A stretch of 64,000 nucleotides of DNA from Alligator mississippiensis. Taxonomy: Eukaryota; Chordata; Crocodylia; Alligatoridae. This document shows, piece by piece, positions 36,601-47,749 of the stretch (position 1 is its first letter; every line of letters begins with the position of its first letter). The position numbers were made by a program, and so were the translations under genes. Below the pieces are notes generated by a model that searched no databases, had not been told where the DNA came from, and worked only from the letters and a program-made list of their open reading frames with translations. The stretch spans positions 70,831,895 to 70,895,894 of the forward strand of contig NC_081833.1 in assembly GCF_030867095.1 (NCBI RefSeq), written 5' to 3'.

Positions 36601-38230
36601 CTCCGTATTGAAAATGCTGTTTCAGGAACACCAAACAAGAAGCCAAGGGCTCACTGGAGGAAGACATTAAGGAACCAAAGCAGTGTTTTCCTCTCCCCGA
36701 ACAAATCTTCCCCATCTGTGCAAGTACTGTTATCTCTGCCGTCCTCAGCAAAAGAGAGAATTCACACTCTCAACAAGAGCATTTCCGGACCGATGCTCGA
36801 AGGATGCAAAACTTCCAAGGATCCAAACCGGTGTGCACAGCTTCTTGGGCGTACTCCTCCCTCCTCCGCTCCCGCACGCTCACCCGTGCACATGCGCTGT
36901 TCTAATCGTACGGAGCAGAGCAGCCGACAACCAGCCTGTAAATTGGTATTCCAGAAGGCAAGCAATGTGCTGCTAGCCCATTTCACTACGCTGTGCAAGG
37001 AGCTCTGTTCCCCAAGAGACCGAAAATTCAGGATGAAAGGCCGATTGCGAGTGGAGCATTACTGGTTCCATAGTGTGCTACAGACAATTTGTGGAACAGC
37101 GTGTTTGTTTTTCATCGTCATATAATGAACTTGGCCACTGCTGACAAGACGAAACAAGGATTATTAGCTCTTACTTATTTTGATTTAGAAAAATGTTTGT
37201 CATTCAGGCAACAGCCTCCTCTCCCAAGCTCTGGGTGCTTCCAATTTACATCCTCATTAAAAAAAAATCATATATCTACTGGGCTCATGGCTTGTGCACC
37301 CCTCGGGAATGAATAAAATCAGCGCATGCCTTACAGTAAAAGGCCCAGATCCTGCAGCCTGCCTGCCTGGAGCTTGTTGCCAGATCGGCTCTGCATACAG
37401 TGAATGAAGGTTCAAAAGGGCAAATAATTTATTCTTAACATTTTTTAACAGATCTGGGTTTTGTTTACATGTTTTTAGAGATGCTTCAAAGAAAGCCTTT
37501 TGCAGTGGCATTATCCCAACATATGCATTCGACCCCAGGACTGAATATAGAAAAGGATGTGCGAGGAGGACATTTCTAGTCATGATAAATCCACTGAGTG
37601 TCCCCAGTCAGGAATTCATGGCACAATTTTGAGTTCACCTCCAAGCTGACTCAAACAGAGCAAGAGAAATCTTTTGGGATCCATGTGCACCAGAAAAAAA
37701 TGCATTAATGATTTTCATTTGGACCCATGAGACACGCAATGACCCTGTAATTACTGGCTGCACTCTCCAGTGGCTTCTCATCAGCTGCAGATGGTTACTC
37801 AGAGTCCATAACCTTTGCCTTTGGCTTTACCTCTGCAGCAACTGTTACTCTGCTGTCAATGCCCAGATTTTTGATCACTCTGCATTTCAAAAAAGACAAA
37901 TGCAGCTGCAGTCACAGCAAGTTGAGCCTCTCTCTTCCTTGTTTCTTCAGTCACTCTTTTTTTTTTCCTGGCAACCAAAATCTGACTACGCAAAGCAACT
38001 TCTAACCAATTAGATGTCTCCCCCGGGCTTTGCACAGAAGTTGACGCTATTTCCAGTTCTACCACATACAGACTATTGCATTTGCTCCAAGCCACCTTGG
38101 ATAGGGATCTAATTACTTCTGCTACTGGATCCGTGTGACATCCCATGGCAGCTGACACCAGTCTCAGGCTAGAAGTAAGTGCCTTGGCTCACAAGCGGGG
38201 CTGTGCCAGCAAGGGAAGCAAAGCTAAAGC
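36601..38230. other. Unassigned sequence
   Basis: No gene or confident repeat is recognised. The segment 36.6-37.1 kb stays open in one frame, but there is no recognisable protein, no start context and no splice pattern. Confidence 0.4.
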
Positions 38231-38238
38231 ATCTAGAA

Positions 38239-39309
38239 AAGGGGCGGGCCGTTATTTCAGCGGGGGGGGGGAGCTTAACAAGTTTTGGTGACCTGTCGAG
38301 AACTGCAAGGGTAGCCCCGCCCCTTGACAGGTGCCACACTCCCTCATTGCCATCTTGGGACTGGAAGACCTGACCCCTGACCTTTGCCACCGGAAGTCCC
38401 TTACCCCTGGAAATACTCCTTTTGGGAGGGGAGGGTCGGACCTAGAAAAAACCCAAATCTTAGACAAAAAGTCAAACACCACCGCATGGTGGCAAGGAGC
38501 ATGGCCAGGCCAGCCCCCACCTCTATCACGTGGGGCTCCCCGTGGCACATGTGCAGCTCCCAGCACTTGCGCACCACCGGGGGAAGCTCCACGTGATGGC
38601 CCCGCCTACATTCCCCGCCCCCTGCTGGGCGGGTCCCAGGACTCCACCGGAAGTGGAGGGGAGCCCCGCCCCTTACTCCCATGGTGGCAGGGAGTGGTGC
38701 AGGTAGCCAGCTCCATTGCACAGGGTTTCCCCCAGTAGCATGGGAGTGCCGGGAGCTGCACATGTGCCACGGGGAGCCTCACATGGTAGAGGTGGGCAGG
38801 CCTGGCTGTGCTCCTTGCTGCCATGTGCAACTCTGGCTGGAGCCCCATGCTGCTGGGCGGCTCATCTGCATGGGCCACGAGTGGCTGGAGTGCTTTCCGC
38901 CTACTGCTGCCACTGCAGTGCACCATGGGGGGAGTGTGTGGGGGTCCCCACCCCCCCACCTTTCCTCACACCTACACCCTGCCCACCCAAGCTCCATGCT
39001 ACCCAGCTGCAGCCCTGCCTTCCCCTGCCGCTTCCCTTCCTGCTGCCTGGAGTGGGAGCTGCGGTAGGGAGATGAGGAGGAACCACTGGACGACAGGGAA
39101 GCTGAGCAGGTGCCCGAGTGGCTGCAGCAGTGACAGCGGCAGCTCCACCCAGAAGCTGCACGCTTGCTGGGCTAGGCCCTTCCATGAATGAGCATAGGAG
39201 GGAGGCGTGCAAGCCAGGCAGGGTACAATTAGTTGTGGGTGTCTGTGGGCCGGATGAAATTGCCTGATGGGCTGGATCCAGCCCATAGGCTATATTTTGC
39301 CCACCCCTA
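38239..39309. mobile_element. 1,071-bp non-autonomous hAT-like element
   Basis: A perfect 8-bp duplication ATCTAGAA flanks it (38231-38238 and 39310-39317). The ends read AAGGGGCGGGC at the left and, inward from the right, TAGGGGTGGGC, an imperfect terminal inverted repeat. The right end is clearly related to the 187-bp MITE family (GGGGTGGGCAAAAT followed by a 'gggctggat' motif), so the two families may share a transposase source. It is GC-rich and has no transposase. The overlapping frames of 95-135 aa on both strands are consequences of base composition. An imperfect inverted repeat inside (about 38485-38600 against 38700-38825) allows it to fold. Confidence 0.85.
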
Positions 39310-39317
39310 ATCTAGAA

Positions 39318-39500
39318 TATTGCTGAATAGAAAAACCTTTTGCACATTGGTGCTCCTATGGAACTGGCATCTCCTGGTGATAGCTTCGCCATTGCCTAAT
39401 CTCTTCTTGATCTGAATGCCCCCCACTGTATTAGATATGTCCCTGAAGGCCAGAAGTTGCAAATCATACTTCCTACACCCCTTTCAGATAGAAAAGGAGT
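39318..39500. other. Unassigned sequence
   Basis: Short gap between elements; nothing is recognised. Confidence 0.4.
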
Positions 39501-39501
39501 G

Positions 39502-39580
39502 TTATGGTATCTCTTTATGGCTCCAGAGATAGGAGTTTGAATCCTGCTCAAGACTCTTGCCAAAGGCTGGCTCCAGATGA
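39502..39580 (+). repeat. tRNA-like SINE relic
   Basis: A box-B-like 'gagtttgaatcctgctc' at about 39532 follows a weak box-A-like stretch. A cloverleaf cannot be closed, so this is treated as a SINE head and not as a tRNA gene. Confidence 0.35.
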
Positions 39581-41599
39581 CCCAACTGTAAGTGGAACCT
39601 GATCATTCAATCAAAAGTAGACAGGTGTGATGCCAGGTGTGTTTTGTTGGCTATTGAAATTGGTGTTTCTTAGATGCACTAAATGTATAAGATTTTCCTA
39701 CTAAAGAGGCTGCCTTAAGCCTAAGTAAGTTCCAATGAAAATATAAAATATCCTATACTGCAACAGTTAATTGAAACAGAGTATATGTAGACTAGATTGC
39801 TAGTTGTAAGCCATTGGCAAGCTTTGCTTCTTTGATAGTGGGGTTGTTTTGTGTGGCGTTCTGCTAAATAGCTGAACCTGCTAAGTGAAGCCTGACAACA
39901 TCTGAAAGTTCATGGGCAAACACAGATCTGTCAGGAAGCAGTTTTAAAAAAAAAATCACTCCTACTCTAACTCAAAGCAGGGCCCCAAAGCTACAAATAA
40001 ATAGTCTCTATTGTGGCAGTGATTTTACACACGGAATTGCTCATGCATGGCATGGTGACAAGCTCTAGCTCTTTAATTACTTTAATAATAAATTATAATA
40101 ACAATAATAACTATTCTTCCTAAAACCCTTAATGCCTGGTCTTTGTCTTACATTTACTCGCTGCTTTTAATAGCTCCCGGCTCTGAGAATTTTGTTGCAT
40201 CTGTAACATTACGGGGAGCCACCAGATGGCACTGTTGCAAATCGTCTTGCTAATTTTAGGGGACTGTGCATTTGGAGGCGTGCCTCTTGTCAAGTGTGGT
40301 GCAGTTCTGTTATGAGCAAATCACTAGGGAAGCTTGCCTGAATTTTTCTTAATAAAAATAGTTTTTTATAGGTGTGTCCTCCATGTTCTAAATCTGCAAA
40401 GGAATCAAAATAGTCCTTGATGTCAGAAGCTCGACAAGCAGAGGAACAAAAGTATTGACCAATATTATGAATTGCCTGGGATTCTAGCTGTCCAAAGTGA
40501 TCGAGGGAAGTGTGACCCTTGTAGAGGCGGAAGAAGTTCAAACAGCAGACAGGCGTCTTCTAGTGTCCCCTGATGGGTCGTCAAAATAGTATCATTTGCT
40601 AGTCAACATTGGAGAAGAAGGTATCATATTAGATACTGTATAATATGAGGATAGTTATGTCAGCTGAAGAGGAAAAACAGGATAGTGCATACTAGGAAAA
40701 GTCTGAAAAATTGACCATCCCAAAGGCATCTTCATGTTTGCATGTTGCAAATTTCATTACAAAGTATAAGGAACTACAGAACCCTTCCAGGAGTTTGTGC
40801 CAGGATCAAAGTTGCTAAGCCTCCTGTATCTGTCGTTGTGGATAAAAAGATTTGGGATATATTCCCTGTGAGCTGAAAGAAAAAGGAGGGAGCTCAGCTT
40901 GTTTTAAATTGGTGTATGCAATGGCATACAGTCTGCCAAAATTCACATCAATTCGTAAGCACACGAAGTAGCAAAATCTCACCATGCTTTCAGGCAACCA
41001 CAGAAAACCCAAAACAATTGGATGCGTACAAACAAACAAAATATGGCATAAAAAAGATCTCAGCATCCGACTTATTTAGTCCGTGTCTTCAGAATTTTTT
41101 ATACAACAATCAGGTGCCTTAATCACCCAGGTGCAAACATCACCAGGTGCTAACACACGAGACCGCCACCCTCTTTTCTGTGGTGTATGAGGAAGGTTTG
41201 CCTCTTGCAAAGGTTCTGTGTTGTTCTAAGATTTGTGTTCTGAGAGGTTTTTTTGTGTAAAGGCAGCAAAGGGAGAGAGCAGTAGGGAGTTTGCTCTTTG
41301 CTACGAACTCTGATTACAGTCAATTCTCAAGAAATGGTTGCTACCTGGGAACTTGGTTATGAGACAAAATTCCTGCGTGTCTTTTGACCATCTTGTTACA
41401 GAACTGGTGCATGTCCATAAATAGAGTTACCCTTGGAATATTTCTAGCCTCCAATAGGAAGCCCTCCAGCAAGCCTCATAGTATTGTATTACTGCATGGC
41501 AGAGGGGTAATCATGGTGTCAGAACAGGATACCATAGTTAGAAGAGTGGATGGCATTGTTGATTTGGCTTCCTTTAAAACATGAAGACATTTGTAATTT
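39581..41599. other. Unassigned AT-rich sequence with TAA repeats
   Basis: Contains a TAA-rich tract at about 40083-40111 and otherwise nothing recognised. Frames are under 85 aa. Confidence 0.45.
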
Positions 41600-41603
41600 T
41601 TCC

Positions 41604-41945
41604 TGCCCACTTCCAGCACCTTATCTAATTCAGATCAGGGAAAGTGTGGGCCCTTTACTGAATGGGGGAGGAATCCTTGTGACAGAGGATGCAAAAAAGA
41701 CTGAAGTGCTCAATGCCTTTTTTGCCTCAGTCTTCACAGGCAAAGTCAGCTCCCAGACTACTGCACTGGGCAGCACTGTCCGGGGAGGAGGTGAGCAGCC
41801 CTCGGTGGTGAAAGAACAGGTTAGGGACAACTTAGAAAAGCTGGACATGTACAAGTCCATGGGGCCAGATGGGATGCACCCCAGAGTGTTGAGGGAGTTG
41901 GCTGATGTGATTGTAGACCCATTGGACATCATCTTTGAAAGATGA
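41604..41945 (+). pseudogene. CR1 ORF2 fragment upstream of RT
   Basis: In-frame from about 41604 to a TGA at 41943-41945. It reads [13 protein letters not shown], then [28 protein letters not shown], the region before the palm of CR1 reverse transcriptase. The stop falls where the protein should continue. Coding resumes downstream in another frame ([19 protein letters not shown] at about 42013-42069) with a further in-frame TAA just before 42105. Confidence 0.9.
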
Positions 41946-42104
41946 GCAATCAAGAGAGGCAATCAAGAGCGGTCCCGGATGCTTGGTAAAAGGCAAACAT
42001 AGTGTCCATATTTAAGAAAGGGAAGAAGGAAGATCCAGGGAACTACAGACCAGTTAGTCTCACCTCAGTACCTGGAAAACTGATGGAGCAGATCCTCATT
42101 TAAT

Positions 42105-42664
42105 CCATTTCTAAGCACTTGGAGGAGCACAAGGTGATTAGGAACAGTCAGCATGGGTTCACCAAGGACAAGTCATGCCTGAGCAACCTGATTGCCTTCT
42201 ATGATGAGGTGACTGGCTCTGTGGGTATGGGGAGACAAGTGGATGTGGTGTACCTTGATTTAAGCAAGGTTTTTGATATGGTTTCCCACAACATTCTCGG
42301 AGGCAAGCTAAGGAAGTACGGGCTGGATGAATGGACTGTAAGGTGGATAGAAAATGGGCTGAAGCATCAGGCTCAGAGAGTAGTAATCAATGACTCAATG
42401 TCTAGTTGGCAGCTGGTATCAAGTGGAGTGCCCCAGGGGTTGGTCCTGGAGCTGGTTTTGTTCAACGTATTCATGAATGACCTGGAAGATGGCACAGAGT
42501 GCACTCTCAGCAAGTTTGCAGATGACACCAAGCTGGGCAGAATAATAGATACACTGGGGGGTAGGGCTGGGATTCAGAGTGACCTAGGCAAATTGGAGGA
42601 TTGGGCCAAAAGGAATCTGATGAGGTTCAACAAGGACAAGTGCAAAGTCCTGCACTTAGGATGG
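42105..42664 (+). pseudogene. CR1 reverse transcriptase core, degraded
   Basis: The frame reads NSQHGFTKDKSCLSNL, VDVVYLDLSKVFDMV (first catalytic aspartate region), SSGVPQGLVLELVLFNVF, and TLSKFADDTKLG, with the catalytic aspartate pair intact, then FNKDKCKVLHLG. After about 42664 the frame runs into out-of-frame residues, showing an indel there. The 220-aa open frame (from 42119) therefore contains about 180 real CR1 residues plus a false tail. The upstream methionine is internal. Non-functional. Confidence 0.92.
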
Positions 42665-42734
42665 AGCGATCCCATGCACTGGGACAGGCTGGGGGTGACT
42701 GGCTGGGCCGCAGCTCTGCAGGAAGGGCCTGGGG

Positions 42735-43117
42735 GTGACAGTGGACAATCAGCTGAGTATGAGCCAGCAGTGTGTCCTTGATGCCAAGAAGGCTAATGGC
42801 ATACTGGGTGGCAGCAGGTCAAGGGAAGTGATTATTCCCCTCTATTCAGCACTGGTGAGGCCACATCTGGAGCGCTGTGTTCAGTTTTGGGCCCCCACTA
42901 CAGGAAGGATAAAGTGGAGGGCAACAAAAATAGTGAGGGGGTTGGGGGACATGACTTATAAGGAAACACTGAGGGAACTGGGTTTATCTAGAGAAGAGAA
43001 GACTGAGAGGGGATTTAATAGCAGCCTTCACCTCCCTGCAGGGGGGCTGCAAAGAGGCTGGAGCTGGATTGTTCTCAGTGTGGGCAGATGGCAGAACAAG
43101 GAGCAATGGGCTCAAGT
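42735..43117 (+). pseudogene. CR1 reverse transcriptase C-terminal part, degraded
   Basis: After the indel, coding continues in another frame: [46 protein letters not shown] stretch after NGIL and another after WAP are missing compared with the CR1 at 12.2 kb, which reads through these regions. The last residues before the LTR insertion ([12 protein letters not shown]) cross into the insertion and are not CR1. Confidence 0.88.
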
Positions 43118-43122
43118 TGCAG

Positions 43123-44006
43123 TGTAGCAGGACACTAAGGTGCCTCCTACTGAGAGCCTGGAGGGCTCCTCAGGTGCTGGTCACCAGGGCAACGGGAGGC
43201 AGCAAACGACCCACACCTGCCAGCAGTCAGTGAGCTATAAGGAGCAAGGCCTGGCTTTTATGAGGGGGAGTTGAGGTTAGAGGTAGTTTTGTCCTACTGG
43301 TATCCAAGACAGAAGGGGCTCCCTGCCAGCAGCCAGAGAGAGAGAGAAGCTCCTGGAGCAATGATGTGAGGAGAAGTCTGACTGCAGGTACTGCTAGCAG
43401 GGTAAAGGGTAGCAGCTCCAAGATGGCTGAGCAATGTTGTTACAGCTAAGTGGCTTAGGTTTAAGTTGTAGCCAAGAGGCTTGAGTTTATGTTGCAGTTT
43501 GTTTAACACTGGTGGTTTGGGTGAGGCTATAAGGGGATGGAGGAGGCCTCCTAGGGGACTCATGGTAGAGTGAGGACCCCAGCCCCAGTGAGGGCATGGA
43601 GTTCAGGGGTACAGACCCCAGCTCCAGAGCCCAGCCTGGTGAGAGGGCGACCTCGTGGAGGGAAGAGCCCAGTGTGGGTGTGGAGAGGCCCCAGTGAGAG
43701 GGGCAGCATTACGGAGAGGCCCCAGTGAGAGGGGCAGCATTACGGAGAGGCCCCAGTGAGAGGGGCAGCATTACGGAGAGGCCCCAGCGAGAGGGGCAGC
43801 AGTACAGAGAAGGCCCGCAAGGCTTAGATACGCAGGACACCCGGAGCAGGATAACTGTGGCCAAGTGGAGGAGAGGTAGCCTCCCTATAAAACACTTATC
43901 GTCAAAGTCGTGGCGGGTGAGAATAGGAGGGTGCAAATCCGAAGCTTGGCACAGTAGAGGAGGCAGCAAGGGCTAGCACGGCAACCCTGCTGTCACTCCT
44001 GTTACA
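43123..44006 (+). mobile_element. 884-bp solo LTR-like insertion in CR1
   Basis: The insertion interrupts the CR1 exactly and is flanked by a 5-bp direct repeat TGCAG (43118-43122 and 44007-44011). It starts TGTAGCAGGA and ends TCCTGTTACA, giving TG...CA ends with a near-perfect 10-bp inverted repeat. These are the marks of a retroviral-type or Gypsy-type LTR. A TATA-like 'gctataagg' lies about 110 bp in. No gag, pol or second LTR is present, so it is best read as a solo LTR left by recombination. Open frames within it are not viral genes. A DNA transposon with 5-bp duplications is less likely. Confidence 0.82.
43682..43805. repeat. 31-bp minisatellite, four units
   Basis: Four tandem units begin 'ggagaggccccagtgagagg' at 43682, 43713, 43744 and 43775. 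The first three are almost identical and the last carries a substitution. It lies inside the LTR-like insertion and expanded after or within that element. Confidence 0.95.
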
Positions 44007-44225
44007 TGCAGCAAGGGAAGTTTAGGTTACATACTAGGAACAATTTTCTCACAGGTTACCCAGAGAGGTGGTGGAAGCTTCATCCTTGGAGGTTTTCAAA
44101 ACCTGGCTAGACAAAGTCTTGGCTGGGTTGATCTGGTTGGGGCTGGTCCTGCTTGGAGCAGGGGTTTGGACTAGATGTGACCTCCCGAGGTCCTTCCAAC
44201 CCTCATCTTCTATGGTTCTATGATT

Positions 44226-45354
44226 GTGCTCGGTAACTTAGATGCTGTTTCATTTGGCTTCCATTTAATACCATAATGTTCTCTTTTTTTAATGCAAATC
44301 AAAACTGCAAGCTCATCTGATCCTGGAGCCATAGATAGTCAGTAGTTTTATTGTTATTTCCATTGCAGTAGTTTCTGGGGGCCAAAAACACTCAGACCAA
44401 ATTTTGCTGCATTATATATAAAAACATAAAGAGATGTATGTGACCAATCACAGAGAAGTACCCAGGTTCCCAAGGGAAGTGGTATTAGTGTTTCATTCTT
44501 CTCTCAGCAGTGAGCTAATGCCCTATAAAAGCAGTATGGTGCCCTATGCTATCTTTTAGATGAAGTGTAAAGCTGAAATTTCTAACCACCTCTGGTCAGT
44601 AAACATTCCCTGGGACTTCTTAAAAAATATAATTATGCTAGAATCCTGACTGGAGCCTAGGTTGGATTAATTGTTTTCTCCCTACCTGAATTGAACTGCA
44701 GTTAAAACAAGAGCCAGTACTGCTCTTCTTTGCTTTTTGTTTTTAAAAACTGCACAACTGTGCTCCAGGACGCTGTTGAGCAGCCGAAGGTGGCTATACA
44801 TCCATGGTGGGTATTTCTTATAGCATATGCAACAGCGTTGTAAATGTGTCGAAATGCATTGAAACAAAAGGTCGCATGTAAATATATAATATTATTACGT
44901 TTCCCAAAGAACATATAATCTGATTGCTAGCTTTAGGTTATACTGACATTCACTTTTTAGTTGATCAATTTGCATGTTTTGTAAACTTAATTAGATCTTG
45001 GCATAAGTAGACTTCTTGAGAATTGTTTCTGCTGAGTTTACCGGTTCCTCTTGCATCTGTTTCGACTCGGACCTAATCACAAGTCCATTTCATTTTTTTT
45101 TTTTTAATTTTATTACTCTAACTTGATTATAGAAGTTTTATTTGTGAAGACAACTGGCGGGTGGAACACATTTTTGATTGCTATTATTTTACATCCCAGG
45201 AATCAAGCCTTGCTGGTCACCTGCTGTGAACTGCCATCCTCTGCTTCTATATCTTAAGTTAGGGTCTGACCACAATCACCTTATTACAGGATCAATGCCT
45301 TTGGTAATTGGTTTACCACTTCAGAAAGACTACTCACATAGAAGTGTTTGAGTA
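44226..45354. other. Unassigned AT-rich sequence
   Basis: No gene or confident repeat is recognised. A T-run lies at about 45090-45105. Confidence 0.4.
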
Positions 45355-45425
45355 GAGTTTAAGCTCTTCAGGGCAGGGTGCACGTTTTGCATTTGTAAAA
45401 CATGTGCAACGCCACAGAGGCCTGG
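45355..45425 (+). repeat. Old amniote repeat fragment
   Basis: 'gtttaagctcttcagggcag' followed by 'catttgtaaaacatgtgcaa' resembles the 'taagctctttggggcagg' tail common to an old amniote repeat. Short and diverged. Confidence 0.5.
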
Positions 45426-46350
45426 AAAGCAACTGTAATTATCAAGAGCAGCCTTCAAGTCTGTTTGCTTCTGTTGCATAAACTAGCAGAGATTATTAAA
45501 ATCCAAACAGAACCAACCAAAAATAAAATAAGGATCCATATAGAATGAATATACAAGTGTCCATAAAACGAGCCAGTCTGGTATGCTAACAGGAGCAGCA
45601 AGACGACTTACTTTTACAGAACTGACTTCATTATCACAGGTACAACTTACAACCAAGGAGGCCAGCAAACCCAACTGCATGCGTTCAGTTCAACATATCT
45701 GACTTTACTGCCTGAATTGTAGGCTCAGAGTAAAGCTAATCAGGGAACCCATGGTTTTTATAGCTGAACCAGTTTTCCCATGAGTTTCCGTGCCAAAAAA
45801 ATCCATGTTTTCATTCATGCAGTGTGGCCTAGAGTTTTATTTTAAAACCTTGTTATTTAGACTTTTTTTTTTTTTTTAAAGGTCTCATTTAAGTGCTTTT
45901 CCAGGGGAAAAAAAAATCAAGCAAGATAAGGAAAGAAAAAATGGAAATACTGTAAATGGCTCCTCATCTGTTGCAGAAGTCTGCATATGTGTGATGTTCT
46001 GTTCCATACTGCAAATGGCTCCTCATCTTTTCCTTTGCCAGCACCACCACTGGGTATGTTGGGTCTCATTTAAGTAGCCAACTTGGAAAGTGCAGTAAGA
46101 AATAATGTATGATGATCTATAGGGAAGAACGAGATACAGATTAACAAACAACAGATCTCCTTCCCTTCCAGAAGGGAAGAATTAAACCTGCTACAAGGAC
46201 CTGTAGACTTTAAGGCTAGGTACAGGCATTCAAAAAGTCTGAGGTGGCATCAGTTTTCTGTAAGCTTAGATTGGTAGTGAACAGAATATACCTTCGCTGT
46301 TTGGGGGTGCAAATCTTAGACCAGGTGCTACCATTTTTATAAACCAGTCT
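45426..46350. other. Unassigned sequence
   Basis: Nothing is recognised apart from T- and A-runs at about 45864-45880 and 45907-45915. Confidence 0.4.
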
Positions 46351-46434
46351 GTGTGATGAACTTCTGTTCTGTTATGGGTATAGACTGGTTTTGTGTGCCG
46401 AACTTCTGTTTCCTTATGGGTATAGACTGGTATC
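46351..46434. repeat. 42-bp tandem duplication, two units
   Basis: Two copies sharing 'aacttctgtt' and 'ttatgggtatagactggt' start at 46351 and 46393. They differ at several positions, so the duplication is older than the one at 36.1 kb. Confidence 0.85.
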
Positions 46435-47040
46435 CCATCACTTATATCGCTAAAAGTTTAATCTTTATACTTGGCCTAAGTGATTCACCTTCAGGTGAGC
46501 TTATTCTTTTTTCCCCCTCTGCTTCATCCTTCCTGGTCCTGGCTTTTAGAAACTGTCCTAGGAACTAAGATATATTTGCCTGAGCTTTCTACTGATAAGC
46601 CAGCAGTAGCTGCTGCTATGCCCTTGCATATCTGTAAGTCCCCCCCGAAGTGAGGAAAGCTGGAGATTGCATCATGTGAATGCACTAACTACACAGAAAG
46701 ACTTTTGGGAATGGAAATTCCCTTTTTGCCAGTGTTCAGGCTAGCTGTCCTTGCCATACAGGAAGATGGTGAATGTTGCTTTTAACCTTGTGCTTGCAGT
46801 TTTGCCGACGGATGTTTGAGCATTGTGAGAGGTCTAAGAAAGTGGGTGGATTTCCCAGGACTTAATTTGCCAGGTTTCTTTCAGGGGAGACTCAGTTTAA
46901 TTCTCTCTGGCTGGAAAAAAGAAAAGAAAAGTTGGCTAGACTGTGTTTCTCACCAAGATTTGCTTAATAAAGCAGTGCAGGGAAGAAAATACTGGGAAGC
47001 TGGGTATGTCTTCTTCAATCTTTTGGCTAGTCTGTGATCA
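46435..47040. other. Unassigned sequence
   Basis: Nothing is recognised. Confidence 0.4.
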
Positions 47041-47269
47041 TCAAGCAGATGAATACTTTTTCTGTCTTATCTGCTGTAGTTTATGCCAGCCGGTAGTGGT
47101 TTCTGGGAGACTGTAGACCAGTTGATGACTAGGGAAAGGCCAGTTCTTAACCCACCCTCTATCCTGTGGGCAGCTGACATAGGAACTATGTATCTCCTTC
47201 TTCAGTAGTACCTTGCAGTCCAGTCGAGGATGATTGTCTTCCACGACTGTCTTATCTCCAGGGTTCAAA

Positions 47270-47600
47270 TTACCGGCGAACTTGGGAGGGGCCGAGTCTC
47301 CTCATAAGGGATGAGAGCCCCCCATAAGAGATCTGGATTACCGGAGCTGGGAACTGTTCATTAGGAGCTTGTTGGTGGAGGACCTTAGTTTTCTGGATGT
47401 TAAGCATCAGTCCCATTTTCACGTATGCCTCAGTAAAGTAGTTGACAATTGCCTGAAGTAGTACCTTGGATTCTGAGTGAGTGCACACCATAGCATCATC
47501 AGCGTACTGGAGCTCAATGACTGTGGTCAGGGTGGTCTTGGTTTGGACTCGGAGTCAGTGGAGGTTAAACAGCTTACCATCCATTTGGCAGTTTAGCTCT
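47270..47600 (-). pseudogene. Reverse transcriptase fragment with YADD
   Basis: Translated on the minus strand, this reads MDGKLFNLH, an in-frame stop, then VIELQYADDAMVCTHSE and YVKMGLMLNIQKTKVLHQ. The YADD box carries both catalytic aspartates, and the following 'GL.LN..KTKVLHQ' is the conserved segment after it in this group of LINEs. Everything upstream in the palm is missing. The track start methionine lies within the YADDAM motif and is not a true start. Confidence 0.85.
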
Positions 47601-47749
47601 ACTCCGGCTGGAAGCTTGTTGGTGGTCGGATGTAACATGCAGCATTCTCCTATTACTGTTGATTGGAATTCACCAGTTTTTTTCATTGAGGCACTGGTGG
47701 AGGAGGTCTTCCTTGCCTTCAACCTTGATCTTCCATCAGCATTGGGTGT

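Larger units (their letters stand above)
41600..44225 (+). mobile_element. Long degraded CR1 LINE, split by an LTR insertion
   Basis: This is the longest CR1 copy in the window: about 1.7 kb of CR1 plus an 884-bp insertion. It starts in ORF2 between endonuclease and reverse transcriptase (RESVGPLLN, then [14 protein letters not shown]) and ends with the CR1 3' terminus ('cgaggtccttccaaccctca' then 'tctatggttctatgattg'). The CR1 sequence stops at 43122 and resumes at 44007, and the two parts join within a normal CR1 phrase. Coding capacity is lost through several stops and frameshifts. Confidence 0.93.

Noticed and set aside
36319..37125. 268-aa open frame, one of the longest in the window
   Set aside because: It starts inside a GC-rich repeat, runs into unrelated sequence, has overlapping frames on both strands and shows no recognisable domain, so it is a base-composition effect.
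38331..39075. Overlapping frames of 95-135 aa on both strands
   Set aside because: All are within the GC-rich non-autonomous element bounded by ATCTAGAA, and none resembles a hAT transposase.
39502..39580. Possible tRNA gene
   Set aside because: Only a box-B-like motif is convincing. Acceptor and anticodon arms cannot be formed, so it is treated as a SINE relic.
43682..43805. Regular repeats that might suggest a CRISPR array
   Set aside because: The units are directly tandem with no variable spacers, so this is a minisatellite in a eukaryotic LTR.
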